A stretch of 64,000 nt of DNA from Hafnia psychrotolerans (GTDB taxonomy: Bacteria > Pseudomonadota > Gammaproteobacteria > Enterobacterales > Enterobacteriaceae). Numbering within the stretch: position 1 is the first letter of the stretch; each line of letters starts with the position of its first letter. The stretch spans positions 78,797 to 142,796 of the forward strand of contig NZ_BMFZ01000012.1 of assembly GCF_014639435.1 (NCBI RefSeq). The letters are read 5' to 3'. Below the pieces are notes generated by a model that saw only the letters and a list, made by a program, of their open reading frames with translations, searched no databases and was not told the DNA's origin. This document shows, one piece after another, positions 39,925-48,528 of the stretch. The position numbers and the translations under genes were made by a program.

Positions 39925-41265
39925 ATGAACGTAGTCAATCAAGTTGCACAACAGCGTAAGACTCTGGAACAGGCCGTAGCTCAGGCTCTGGAATTGGCGA
40001 AAGCAGGTTCAGATGCGGCTGAAGTGGCGGTCAGTAAAACCACCGGTATTGGGATCAGCACCCGCTTTGGCGAGGTCGAAAATATTGAGTTCAATAGCGA
40101 TGGTGCACTCGGTATTACAGTTTATTATCAGAACCGCAAAGGCAGTGCATCCTCAACCGATCTCAGTGCCGATGCAATCTCGCGTACCGTGCAGGCTGCG
40201 CTCGATATCGCCCGTTTTACCTCGCCAGATCCGTTTGCCGGTGTCGCCGATCGTGAGATGCTGGCGTTTGATGCACCGGATCTTGACCTGTTCCACCCGA
40301 CCGAACTTGACGCCGATCGCGGTATCGAGTTGGCTGCGCGTGCTGAGCAGGCGGCACTGGCAGCCGATAAACGCATCACCAACAGTGAAGGTGGGAGCTT
40401 CAATAGCCATTATGGTATCCGCGTGTTCGGCAACAGCCACGGCATGCTGCAAAGCTACTGTTCTACTCGCCACTCTATTTCTGCCTCGGTTATCGCTGAG
40501 CATGACGGTGATATGGAACGCGATTACGCTTATACCATCGCTCGCAGTATGAATGACCTGGCCAATCCTGAGTGGGTGGGGGCGGAATGTGCCCGCCGCA
40601 CGCTGTCGCGCCTTTCTCCACGTAAATTACCGACGATGCACGCGCCGGTCCTGTTTGCTGCCGAAGTGGCAACCGGTTTATTCGGTCATCTGGTCGGCGC
40701 TATCAGCGGTGGCAGCATTTACCGGAAATCTTCATTCCTGCTTGATAGCCTCGGCAAACAGATCCTTCCCGAATGGTTAACCATCGAAGAGCATCCGCAT
40801 TTGTTACAGGGTTTGGCATCGACCCCATTCGACAGTGAAGGCGTGCGCACCGAGCGCCGTGACATCATCAAAGATGGCGTATTACAGAATTGGCTGATGA
40901 CCAGTTACTCCGCCCGCAAACTTGGCTTGCAAACCACCGGTCACGCAGGCGGCATCCACAACTGGCGTATTGCCGGCCAGGGTGAAGATTTCGCGGGGAT
41001 GCTGCGCAAGATGGACAAAGGTTTAGTGGTAACTGAATTGATGGGCCAGGGCGTCAGCGGCGTGACAGGGGATTATTCTCGCGGAGCATCCGGTTTCTGG
41101 GTGGAAAATGGTGAGATTCAGTATCCGGTCAGTGAAATCACCATCGCCGGTAATCTGAAAGATATGTGGCGCAATATGGTTAGCATTGGTAGTGATATCG
41201 AAACCCGCAGCAACATTCAGTGTGGTTCGGTACTCCTGCCACAAATGAAAATTGCTGGCGAGTAA
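39925..41265 (+). CDS. pmbA: TldE/PmbA metalloprotease subunit
   Basis: A 446-residue protein of the TldD/PmbA family that lacks the HExxxH metal motif found in TldD and serves as the non-catalytic partner. The motif [20 protein letters not shown] and the end [17 protein letters not shown] are typical. It forms a barrel-shaped heterodimer with TldD (32,587-34,032). In E. coli the two genes are far apart, here only 6 kb. Confidence 0.97.
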   Translation: MNVVNQVAQQRKTLEQAVAQALELAKAGSDAAEVAVSKTTGIGISTRFGEVENIEFNSDGALGITVYYQNRKGSASSTDLSADAISRTVQAALDIARFTSPDPFAGVADREMLAFDAPDLDLFHPTELDADRGIELAARAEQAALAADKRITNSEGGSFNSHYGIRVFGNSHGMLQSYCSTRHSISASVIAEHDGDMERDYAYTIARSMNDLANPEWVGAECARRTLSRLSPRKLPTMHAPVLFAAEVATGLFGHLVGAISGGSIYRKSSFLLDSLGKQILPEWLTIEEHPHLLQGLASTPFDSEGVRTERRDIIKDGVLQNWLMTSYSARKLGLQTTGHAGGIHNWRIAGQGEDFAGMLRKMDKGLVVTELMGQGVSGVTGDYSRGASGFWVENGEIQYPVSEITIAGNLKDMWRNMVSIGSDIETRSNIQCGSVLLPQMKIAGE

Positions 41266-41432
41266 TTCTTCTTCGTTTATCCTATGCGCAGTGGCTGCCC
41301 GGCCGCTGCGTATATTCCAGACTTATCTTTACAAAAAAGTCGTGCCAGTTTCTCCTCTATCAGCCTATTTTTAGTAAGTCTTACAAGCCATGTCGTTTGA
41401 TCTAATAAAAGTTAAAATAAGCGAGAATAATT

Positions 41433-41819
41433 ATGCGTAAACAATTGATAGCGTTAGCAGTGGTAGCAATGTTAGGCAGTAGCATGGCCGCAGTCGCGGC
41501 AGATTTAGAAACGGATATGGGCACGATTGCCGATAACTACGGCAAAGTACTGAAAGCAGACAATGCCAACGACTTCACCGCAGGTCTTTCTAACATGAAA
41601 GCGGCGGCTCAGGATGCGAGAAAAGCCACACCGGCGAAGCTGAAAGGTCAGGATGCTAATAGCCCGCAAATGCAGGATTACCGTAAAGGTATGGATACGT
41701 TAATCGGTCAGATCGACAAAGCGTCCGAGTTGGCTAAAGCCGGTAAGATGGATGAGGCGAAGAAAGAAGCCCAGGGCTTTAAAGCGACCCGCAATGAGAA
41801 TCACAAGAAATTTAAGTAA
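41433..41819 (+). CDS. cybC: Soluble cytochrome b562
   Basis: A 128-residue precursor, the E. coli length. Residues 1-22 are a Sec signal (MRKQLIALAVVAMLGSSMAA); the mature 106-residue four-helix bundle keeps both axial heme ligands, Met7 (in ADLETDM) and His102 (in RNENHKKF). No CXXCH site is present, so heme b is held non-covalently. It is a periplasmic electron carrier of uncertain partner. It follows pmbA after 168 bp and ends at a perfect palindrome. Confidence 0.96.
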   Translation: MRKQLIALAVVAMLGSSMAAVAADLETDMGTIADNYGKVLKADNANDFTAGLSNMKAAAQDARKATPAKLKGQDANSPQMQDYRKGMDTLIGQIDKASELAKAGKMDEAKKEAQGFKATRNENHKKFK

Positions 41820-41841
41820 GCTTTTTGGCCTCTGAAGTATG

Positions 41842-41865
41842 AAGGGCTCAGCATGCTGAGCCCTT
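41842..41865. terminator. 24-bp perfect palindrome between convergent cybC and rnk
   Basis: AAGGGCTCAGCA and its exact reverse complement form an uninterrupted palindrome. It lies 23 bp after cybC and 13 bp after rnk (minus strand), the place of a bidirectional terminator; the T-tract is short. Confidence 0.7.
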
Positions 41866-41877
41866 ACCAAACCTATA

Positions 41878-42288
41878 TTAACCTCGCAACTCCCCACTGG
41901 CTTCGGGCTGGAACAATAACTCAAGCACTTCAATCCGGCTCTCTTTGCCGTTAGGCATCGTCCAGGTAATGATGCTACCGACGCGCAGGCCAAGCAGTGC
42001 CGCGCCGAGCGGTGCCATCACGGATAACTGCTGGTCAGTGTCCTTCAGTGCAGCCGGGTATACCAGCGTGCGAATATGTTCTTCGCCTTCTTTGCCTTCC
42101 GTAAAGCGTACCTTGCTGTTCATCGTCACGACGTCGGCAGGCATGTCCTGCGGCGGCAGGATTTCAGCGCGATCCAGTTCTTCGTTTAGGGCCTCTGCAA
42201 CCGGGTTGTTGGCATACATCGGCTTCGCCAAGAGGGTGTCTAAACGTTCTGCATCAAGCTCATTGATGGTCAGGGTCGGTTTGCTCAT
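41878..42288 (-). CDS. rnk: Regulator of nucleoside diphosphate kinase
   Basis: A 136-residue GreA-like protein with an N-terminal short coiled coil and C-terminal FKBP-like domain ([20 protein letters not shown] at about 97-116). It binds RNA polymerase and competes with Gre factors and DksA. Start ATG 42288 gives the E. coli length. The gene is convergent with cybC; in E. coli the same pairing occurs. Confidence 0.95.
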   Translation of the reverse strand: MSKPTLTINELDAERLDTLLAKPMYANNPVAEALNEELDRAEILPPQDMPADVVTMNSKVRFTEGKEGEEHIRTLVYPAALKDTDQQLSVMAPLGAALLGLRVGSIITWTMPNGKESRIEVLELLFQPEASGELRG

Positions 42289-42368
42289 ATCATTTTTCCT
42301 AATTTCCTTCTATCTCGCCATCCACATGGATGGCGTAGGGGCGGCAGGGTTGCCAGTTGTTAAAAAGC

Positions 42369-42408
42369 AACACCCCCGCGCATCAGCGCAGGGGTGTTGG
42401 TGTTTTTA
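42369..42408 (+). terminator. Strong hairpin with T-run between rnk and the cassette
   Basis: Arms 42369-42381 and 42386-42398 form 13 bp with one mismatch and a 4-base loop (ATCA), followed by TGTTTTTATTTT. It also has a T-run on the minus strand. It separates the divergent rnk from the downstream cassette and could stop transcription entering it or act in the rnk leader. Confidence 0.6.
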
Positions 42409-42582
42409 TTTTCTATCCTTTGATACTAGGCGGAGATTGCCGAAAATGGAAGCGCCGTTCTCTTCATTCGGTGCTGCTAAAATTCCTATTACCAATGAAA
42501 TACTCTGAGTACCTGCCATCGTGGCCGTCATATCTCCAGATTAATCTCGGTTTTGAGGATGTGATCCACTTAGGTCATCGCA

Positions 42583-42602
42583 TTTCCAGTTCGAACTGGA
42601 AA
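42583..42602. promoter_or_regulatory. 20-bp perfect palindrome upstream of the SFCGS/Dga-like cassette
   Basis: TTTCCAGTTC and its exact complement form an unbroken inverted repeat, 89 bp before the first cassette gene. It is the most obvious protein-binding site in the 400-bp gap between rnk and the cassette and is a good candidate site for the PRD activator encoded at its end. The rest of 42,409-42,690 shows no gene; no sigma-54 -24/-12 element was found. Confidence 0.5.
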
Positions 42603-42690
42603 AAAACCGACTACACAGAAAAGGGTCTTAGGGTTAGGGTAAAGACAGATGATTTTTGGCATCGCATGGTAAGGAAAGAGGTGATCGCGA

Positions 42691-43038
42691 GTGAACAACG
42701 CAACCGCATCTGTTAATACGGCAGGGAAAATCAGTTTGGAAGACGCAGAAGCAACAACAGAGAAAGTACTAAAAGATATTCAGGCAATGTTAAATGCCGA
42801 AGATATTTATACCAATGCTGTCCAACAGCAGATGTTAACTTCCCATGTAAAGGCCATGGTATTACGTTCTATTACCGGAGAACCATTACCTGAAGTTGAT
42901 AAAGAACTGTTTGACGAGATATCTGCAGATTCTATGCGAATGGCCGAACAGGTGGTTGACTTGTTCGAGAATTTACCGATTGAGGAGGCATATTTACTCT
43001 CGGTGCATTTCGAAGTGGCTAAAGACAATAATTCATAA
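42691..43038 (+). CDS. Small PRD-domain protein (EF_0829/AHA_3910-type)
   Basis: A GTG start with GAGG 9 bp upstream gives 115 residues. Residues about 10-112 form a single PTS-regulation-like helical domain: EKVLKDIQAMLNAEDIYTNA, then LTSHVKAMVLRSITGEPLPE and LPIEEAYLLSVHFEVAKDNN, the latter the usual PRD ending. His51 (in TSHVKAM) and His109 (in SVHFEVA) could be phosphorylation sites. There is no DNA-binding domain, so it is likely a sensor or modulator for the cassette rather than a regulator on its own. It is the first gene of the operon. Confidence 0.8.
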   Translation: MNNATASVNTAGKISLEDAEATTEKVLKDIQAMLNAEDIYTNAVQQQMLTSHVKAMVLRSITGEPLPEVDKELFDEISADSMRMAEQVVDLFENLPIEEAYLLSVHFEVAKDNNS

Positions 43039-43077
43039 CGATTTATCTTTTTAATAATTTATCTGGAGAAAGAGATC

Positions 43078-43443
43078 ATGGGACAAATTACTGTTGTTAT
43101 CGGCGATCGTTTAGGTAAAGGCCAGAAAGTGGCCGCAGGTGTTGAAGCCGCGGGAGGCCGAGCTGTCGTGGTGCCGGGTGTTGCCGCTGACATGAAATTA
43201 GGCGACGTGATGAAAGCAGAAAATGCCACCTTTGGTATCTCTTTCTGTGGCAGTGGCGGCGCGGGCGCAATTACTGCGCAAACCAAATATGGATATAAAG
43301 CTAAATACGGCATGCGCTCTGTTGATGAGGGTGTCACCGCAATTAATGAAGGCTGTAATGTATTAGGCTTCGGATTTATGGACAAAGAAGAGCTTGGGCA
43401 ACGACTGGTAGAAGCTTATATCAAGAAATTTGGTCAGCCGTAA
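43078..43443 (+). CDS. SFCGS-family glycine-rich protein
   Basis: A 121-residue soluble protein starting MGQITVVIGDRLGKGQKVAA with the family signature ISFCGSGGAGAITAQTKYGY (C57 near the centre) and a LGFGFMDKEELGQRLVEAYI end. The family has no proven role and occurs only in this gene set. The parallel alpha/beta pattern and single conserved Cys within a Gly/Ser loop are reminiscent of PTS EIIB domains, where Cys is phosphorylated, but this is speculation. AAGAG and GGAGA precede the start; the next gene overlaps by one base. Confidence 0.85.
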   Translation: MGQITVVIGDRLGKGQKVAAGVEAAGGRAVVVPGVAADMKLGDVMKAENATFGISFCGSGGAGAITAQTKYGYKAKYGMRSVDEGVTAINEGCNVLGFGFMDKEELGQRLVEAYIKKFGQP

Positions 43444-43739
43444 TGAAACAACAATTAACGACGACTGTTCGGGTTGAAGGGAAAGGCGAGAATAAATCTG
43501 CCGCTTTTTCTGCCGCACTGAGTCAGGTACAGCGGAACGTGCTTAAATCCACTCAAAATATTCTGCTACGCATTGAGCCGCAGGACGTCAACGTCATTAC
43601 GGCAGAGGAGACAATAAAAAGAGAAAAATTCCTGTTCTTTTTTCTGTCCAGGGAAAGAAAAAGTTATTACGTAGCCTTGGATATTACCGTCAATCTGACG
43701 GTAATTAATACCGATAAGGTTGTTTTTGTCACTAAATAA
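43443..43739 (+). CDS. DUF4312-family protein
   Basis: A 98-residue soluble protein whose ATG shares a base with the TAA of the SFCGS gene. It contains TTVRVEGKGENKSAAFSAAL and FLSRERKSYYVALDITVNLT, an alternating strand-helix layout. Members of the family are always encoded next to SFCGS, DUF4310 and DUF4311 proteins. Function unknown; it probably binds one of these in the cytosol. No conserved catalytic residues are apparent. Confidence 0.82.
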   Translation: MKQQLTTTVRVEGKGENKSAAFSAALSQVQRNVLKSTQNILLRIEPQDVNVITAEETIKREKFLFFFLSRERKSYYVALDITVNLTVINTDKVVFVTK

Positions 43740-43855
43740 GGGGCATCCTTTTCGGAGGATAGGCTCTAAAAATATAATCTATACCCGAGATTATTCGATT
43801 TTCACCAACACGGAAATTGCATGATGAAAGGTATATAAATGACAAGGATATACTG

Positions 43856-44632
43856 ATGTTCCTAATTATTTTATTTAAGTCGCTTATTATCGGGGGATTG
43901 GTGGGTGTGGGCGTAGGTGCAGGTGCTGCACGTATGTTTCACGCACCAAACGTGCAAGGGATGGGGGCTTTTCGTACTCTCGGGGAGTTAAATTCCTGTG
44001 AAGGCGATCCGGCTTCGCATTTCTCGTTCGGTTTAGGCTTCTTCTTCAACGCTTGGGCATCTTCTGTGGCAGCAGGCTCGTTCACACAAGACGTAGACCA
44101 CCGCATTATTCCTCACTGGGCTGCCGCCGCGATAATGGTGAAAAACCGTAACGTCGCTGAAACCCTGCATGATCCACGCAAGATGGCGATCGCTGGTGCA
44201 GTGATCGGCATGATTGTCGTGGCTTTCCTGAACACGACCGCTTCTGCTGTACCTGAATCACTACAGGTGACAGCGGTGAAAGTACTGGTACCTGCAGCCA
44301 ACATGTTGGTTAACACCGTGATGCCAGTGATTTTTTGGCTGGCGGCGATTGATGCAGGGCGTCGCTCTGGTTTCTGGGCCACCATTTTTGGCGGATTGGC
44401 GCAGATGATCATGGGTAATGCCGTACCGGGTTTGGTGCTGGGTATCCTGATCGGTAAGGGTGTTGAAGAGGGCGGCTGGAACCACATCACTAAAGTGATG
44501 ATGGCGGCTATCATTGCGCTGTTCGTGCTCAGCGGGTTCTTCCGCGGTTTCGATGTGAAACTACTGCAATCCTTCATGTTGGACGTCCCAACCTGGCTGA
44601 ATGGCATTCATAACTCTCTTAGCGGCAAGTAA
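43856..44632 (+). CDS. DUF4310-family membrane protein, putative transporter component
   Basis: The start is ATG 43856 (AAGGA 7 bp upstream), giving 258 residues. About six membrane segments are seen, the first starting at residue 2 (FLIILFKSLIIGGLVGVGVG). A conserved soluble segment contains GMGAFRTLGELNSCEGDPAS and HFSFGLGFFFNAWASSVAAG; a second glycine-rich motif is MIMGNAVPGLVLGILIGKGV. It pairs with DUF4311. Together they probably form the membrane channel or carrier of this cassette; the substrate is unknown. Confidence 0.82.
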   Translation: MFLIILFKSLIIGGLVGVGVGAGAARMFHAPNVQGMGAFRTLGELNSCEGDPASHFSFGLGFFFNAWASSVAAGSFTQDVDHRIIPHWAAAAIMVKNRNVAETLHDPRKMAIAGAVIGMIVVAFLNTTASAVPESLQVTAVKVLVPAANMLVNTVMPVIFWLAAIDAGRRSGFWATIFGGLAQMIMGNAVPGLVLGILIGKGVEEGGWNHITKVMMAAIIALFVLSGFFRGFDVKLLQSFMLDVPTWLNGIHNSLSGK

Positions 44633-44659
44633 CTTCGCGAATCAATAGAACTGGAGCTC

Positions 44660-45313
44660 ATGACAATGGAAGAACAAGCCAAAAGTGGTTTCTGGTACGC
44701 CGAGTGGTCCTTCCCGATTTTCGTCGGATTACTCTCGTCCGGGGTGTTTGCAGGGACGCACATGTACTACTTGTACGGTATTGGTGCTTTTAACGAAGTC
44801 GCCTTTGTCTCAATGCTGCGCGCAGGCATGGATACCGGTGTTTACGGTGCAGTAGCGGCCTTCGGTGCCAGCTTTCTGTTCGCACGAATTATCGAAGGTT
44901 CGCTGGTGGGGATACTCGATATCGGTGGCGCGATTCAGACCGGTATCGGCCTCGGGGTTCCGGCGATGCTATTGGGTGCTGGGATCATCTTCCCGGTCGC
45001 CAACTTCGCTGCGGCTCTGGTCACGGGGCTGATCCTCGGTCTGGCGGTAGGTTATATCATTATTCTGGCACGTAAATTTACTATCAATCAGAGTAACTCG
45101 ACCTACGGTGCTGATGTGATGATGGGCGCAGGTAATGCCTCTGGTCGATTCCTTGGGCCGTTGATTATCCTCGCTGCGATGGCCGCGTCGATCCCTATCG
45201 GTCTGGGCTCATTGCTCGGTGCGTTGGTGTTTTACATCTGGCAGAAACCGATCACCGGTGGCGCAATCCTTGGTGCGATGATCCTTGGTGCTATTTTCCC
45301 CGTCGTGCTTTAA
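44660..45313 (+). CDS. DUF4311-family membrane protein, putative transporter component
   Basis: A 217-residue protein with about six membrane segments and many glycines, such as LVGILDIGGAIQTGIGLGVP and LLGAGIIFPVANFAAALVTG. A later loop holds NSTYGADVMMGAGNASGRFL. ATG 44660 is 3 bp from GGAG; ATG 44666 has better spacing and may be the real start. It is always encoded beside DUF4310, so the two likely form a heteromeric membrane unit. Role inferred only from gene context with the catabolic enzymes that follow. Confidence 0.82.
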   Translation: MTMEEQAKSGFWYAEWSFPIFVGLLSSGVFAGTHMYYLYGIGAFNEVAFVSMLRAGMDTGVYGAVAAFGASFLFARIIEGSLVGILDIGGAIQTGIGLGVPAMLLGAGIIFPVANFAAALVTGLILGLAVGYIIILARKFTINQSNSTYGADVMMGAGNASGRFLGPLIILAAMAASIPIGLGSLLGALVFYIWQKPITGGAILGAMILGAIFPVVL

Positions 45314-45436
45314 CAGATAATAACCAGGTAAATCAGGTGCTGGAGAAGGTTTGCTCCGGCACCCGTTAGCAGAGTAAACGGTGCAGAAAAGAGCGGGTGA
45401 CCGCGGTAACTTCACTACGTTTACGGAGAAAGGCAT

Positions 45437-46576
45437 ATGTATGATCTACTCATCCGACAGGCAAAAATCCCAGACGGCAGCCTGACTGATATTGCAATTC
45501 ACAGCGGTAAAATCGCTGCTATCGGTTCGTTGGACTCCAGCGTGACCGCCAACCGCATTCTCGATTTGCACGGCAAGGTTTTCGTCAGCGCCGGATGGAT
45601 CGACTCTCATGTTCACTGTTACATCAAATCGCCGATTTATCATGACGAGCCTGACTTAGTCGGCATCGCAAGCGGCGTCACCACGGTCATTGATGCGGGA
45701 AGCACCGGAGCCAATGATGTCGATGATTTCTATCAGCAGACTCGTCAGGCAAAAACCAACGTCTTTGTTTTCCTCAATATTGCCCGTACCGGTATTGTGA
45801 CGCAAAACGAGCTGGCGGATATGGCGCAAATTGACAAGGTTGGCGTGCGTGATGCTATCGCCCGTAACCCCGGTTTTATCATCGGCATCAAAGCGCGCAT
45901 GAGCAGCAGCGTTGTCGGTCAGAATGGCATCAAGCCATTGGTTGTCGCCAAGGAAATTCAGCAGGAGAATGCGGGTCTGCCGCTGATGGTCCACATCGGT
46001 AATAACCCGCCAGATCTCGATGAGATCGCGGATCTACTGACATCAGGCGACATCATTACTCATTGCTACAACGGTAAACCGAACCGCATTTTATCGCCAG
46101 AAGGCGTGCTACGCGGCTCCATAAAACGCGCACTCAGTCGTGGTGTGTTACTCGACGTTGGCCATGGCAGTGCCAGCTTCAGCTTTGAAGTGGCAGAACT
46201 CGCCATCCAGCAAGGCATTACGCCGCACACCATCAGCTCTGATATCTATTGCCGTAACCGCATCAACGGGCCAGTTCATAGCCTGGCTGCGGTGATGTCC
46301 AAATTCTTTACTGTCGGTATGTCACTGGAACAGGTGATTGATTGCGTCACCTGCAATGCTGCCGATGCGCTCCACCTGCGGTCCAAAGGGCGCCTGGAGG
46401 TTGGCGCTGACGCCGACCTGACGCTGTTTGAACTTCAACATGCGCCGAAGGTGTTCCTTGACTCTGAAGGCTTTTCAGTGACCGGTGAGCATCATCTCGT
46501 GCCATTGGCCGCTGTGGTGGCGGGCGTAACCCTATTCACTGATGAAGGGAGATCAAATGATGTCTTCAAATGCTAA
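45437..46576 (+). CDS. Amidohydrolase/deacetylase-family metallohydrolase (EF_0837/AHA_3915-type)
   Basis: A 379-residue amidohydrolase-superfamily enzyme. The first metal motif is GWIDSHVHCYIKSP (H58, H60); a candidate bridging Lys lies in FIIGIKARMSSSVVGQNG, then His in LPLMVHIGNNPPDL and DIITHCYNGK, and the catalytic Asp in ISSDIYCRNR. Such enzymes remove acyl groups from amines or open cyclic amides. Genes for a PLP lyase and an aldolase follow, suggesting it makes an amino-sugar-acid intermediate. Its end overlaps the lyase gene. Confidence 0.85.
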   Translation: MYDLLIRQAKIPDGSLTDIAIHSGKIAAIGSLDSSVTANRILDLHGKVFVSAGWIDSHVHCYIKSPIYHDEPDLVGIASGVTTVIDAGSTGANDVDDFYQQTRQAKTNVFVFLNIARTGIVTQNELADMAQIDKVGVRDAIARNPGFIIGIKARMSSSVVGQNGIKPLVVAKEIQQENAGLPLMVHIGNNPPDLDEIADLLTSGDIITHCYNGKPNRILSPEGVLRGSIKRALSRGVLLDVGHGSASFSFEVAELAIQQGITPHTISSDIYCRNRINGPVHSLAAVMSKFFTVGMSLEQVIDCVTCNAADALHLRSKGRLEVGADADLTLFELQHAPKVFLDSEGFSVTGEHHLVPLAAVVAGVTLFTDEGRSNDVFKC

Positions 46577-47687
46577 TCTTTATGAGAAGTACGATTTAAA
46601 ACAAGTCATTAATGCTTCCGGCCGCATGACGGCGCTGGGCGTTTCTACCCCGCGCGAAGAAGTGGCCGATGTGGTTAATACCGGTCTGAATCACTACTTC
46701 GAAATGAAGGATTTAGTGAACAAAACCGGCGCGTACATCGCTAAATTGCTCGGCGTTGAAAATGCCGTCGTGGTGTCCTGCGCGTCTGCCGGTATTGCGC
46801 AATCCATCGCGGCTGTGATTGTGAAAGACAATGCATGGCTACTGGAAAACCTGCACGGCGCACCACTGGACTTGCCGCACGACATCGTGCTGCCGAAAGG
46901 CCACAATGTTAACTACGGTGCGCCGGTACAGACCATGGTGCTGATGGGCGGTGGCAAAGTAGTGGAAGCGGGTTATGCCAACGAATGTTCGGCTGCTCAG
47001 CTTGCCGCCTGCATTACTCCGCGTACCGCCGCCATTCTGTACATCAAGTCACATCATTCGGTGCAGAAAAGTATTCTGTCGGTTAGCGAAGCCGCTGCCG
47101 TCGCGAGGGAACACAACATTCCGCTGATCGTCGACGCTGCTGCCGAAGAAGATCTGACCTGTTATTACAACATGGGGGCTGACTTGGTGATCTACAGCGG
47201 TGCCAAAGCTATCGAAGGCCCGACCAGTGGACTGGTACTGGGTAAGCATCAGTATGTTGAGTGGGTGAAACTGCAATCTGGCGGTATTGGCCGGGCGATG
47301 AAAGTGGGTAAAGAGGGGATTCTCGGCTTAACTCAGGCAATCGAAAGCTATGTTACCCTGCCGAAAACCACCGGCCAGGAAATGGTCGATAAGATGACAC
47401 CCTTTATTGAAAGCCTGAACCAGATCAACGGTGTCAGTGGCCGTGTGGTGTGGGATAGCGCCGGGCGAGATATTGCGCGTACTGAAATCACCTTTGATGA
47501 AGCGGTATTGGGCTGGAAAACTAAAGACATTGTCGATGCGATGAAAAATGGCCAGATTGCCATCTACTTCCGTGGTTACCGTGCCAACGAAGGCAAAATT
47601 GAAGTCGATGTGCGCAGCGTGACGCTGCCGCAACTCGCTATCATCGCAGATCGTTTTAAACAACTCTTCAGCGGAGAAAAAGCATGA
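46560..47687 (+). CDS. dgaE: DgaE-family PLP-dependent ammonia lyase
   Basis: The start ATG 46560 (AGGGAG 8 bp upstream; ATG 46557 possible) gives 375 residues. It is a SelA/fold-type I PLP protein: the Schiff-base lysine is K216 in VIYSGAKAIEGPTSGLVLGK. DgaE of Salmonella converts D-glucosaminate-6-phosphate to 2-keto-3-deoxygluconate-6-phosphate and ammonia. This one belongs to a non-mannose-PTS gene set, so its substrate could be a different 2-amino sugar acid. It overlaps the amidohydrolase gene by 17 bp and the aldolase gene by 4 bp. Confidence 0.82.
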   Translation: MSSNANLYEKYDLKQVINASGRMTALGVSTPREEVADVVNTGLNHYFEMKDLVNKTGAYIAKLLGVENAVVVSCASAGIAQSIAAVIVKDNAWLLENLHGAPLDLPHDIVLPKGHNVNYGAPVQTMVLMGGGKVVEAGYANECSAAQLAACITPRTAAILYIKSHHSVQKSILSVSEAAAVAREHNIPLIVDAAAEEDLTCYYNMGADLVIYSGAKAIEGPTSGLVLGKHQYVEWVKLQSGGIGRAMKVGKEGILGLTQAIESYVTLPKTTGQEMVDKMTPFIESLNQINGVSGRVVWDSAGRDIARTEITFDEAVLGWKTKDIVDAMKNGQIAIYFRGYRANEGKIEVDVRSVTLPQLAIIADRFKQLFSGEKA

Positions 47688-48424
47688 AGCTGACCCCAAA
47701 TTTCTATCATGATCGCGTGTGTCTGAACGTATTGGCGGGTTCCAAAGATAACGCCCGCGATATTTATGACGCCGCACAGGGGCACGTGTTGGTGGGGGTG
47801 CTGTCTAAAAATTACGCGGATGTACCCAGCGCCGTCGCGGATATGAAAGAGTACGCCGTGCTGATTGAAAACGCGTTGTCCATCGGCCTGGGTGCTGGCG
47901 ATCCACGCCAGTCGTTGATGGTCAGCCAGATCTCACAGCAGGTTCAGCCTCAGCATGTGAATCAGGTGTTCACCGGTGTCGGGACCAGCCGCGCATTGCT
48001 TGGTCAGAGTGACAGTATCGTTAACGGACTGATCTCGCCCACCGGTAAAGTCGGCTGGGTTAAAATCAATACCGGGCCGTTGAGCGCCACTTTCACTGAT
48101 GCTGTGGTGCCGGTAGAAACCGCCATTGCGCTACTGAAAGATATGGGCGGCAGCTCAGTAAAATATTTCCCTATGGGCGGCCTGAAAACTCGCGATGAAT
48201 ATGCCGCCGTGGCACGTGCCTGTGCGGAGCATGACTTCTGGTTGGAGCCGACCGGTGGAATCGATTTGGAAAACTTCGAGCCGCTGATGGAAATCGCGCT
48301 GGAAGCTGGCGTCAGTAAAATCATTCCCCACATCTATAGCTCAATTATTGACAGCAATAGTGGTAACACCCGTCCTGATGATGTCAGAACTCTGCTGGCC
48401 AGCGTTAAAAAGCTGATAGGTTGA
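47684..48424 (+). CDS. dgaF: DgaF-family KDGP aldolase
   Basis: A 246-residue TIM-barrel protein starting in an ATGA overlap. It has FYHDRVCLNVLAGSKDNARD at the start, VGWVKINTGPLSATFTDAVV in the middle, and the lysine of SSVKYFPMGGLKTRDEYAAV that should form the Schiff base with pyruvate. DgaF cleaves 2-keto-3-deoxygluconate-6-phosphate to pyruvate and glyceraldehyde-3-phosphate. With DgaE it forms the last two steps of the cassette's pathway. Confidence 0.85.
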   Translation: MKLTPNFYHDRVCLNVLAGSKDNARDIYDAAQGHVLVGVLSKNYADVPSAVADMKEYAVLIENALSIGLGAGDPRQSLMVSQISQQVQPQHVNQVFTGVGTSRALLGQSDSIVNGLISPTGKVGWVKINTGPLSATFTDAVVPVETAIALLKDMGGSSVKYFPMGGLKTRDEYAAVARACAEHDFWLEPTGGIDLENFEPLMEIALEAGVSKIIPHIYSSIIDSNSGNTRPDDVRTLLASVKKLIG

Positions 48425-48528
48425 GATAAGCAACATTTCCTTTCGCGCGGTGAGCTGTCTGCGCTGTTAAATATTCTGCGCCAGCCCTGTTGAGGCGGCG
48501 CAGATAAAACCGAGGCCCTGGAAGGATT

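Noticed and set aside
42369..42398. GC-rich hairpin considered as a tRNA-like or integration scar
   Set aside because: It has a simple 13-bp stem with T-runs and no cloverleaf arms, so a terminator is sufficient.
42430..42690. Search for a sigma-54 promoter (-24/-12) before the Dga-like cassette
   Set aside because: TTTGGCATCGCATGG near 42655 has only part of the consensus and wrong spacing; the cassette regulator is not an AAA+ activator, so sigma-54 control as in Salmonella dga is not supported.
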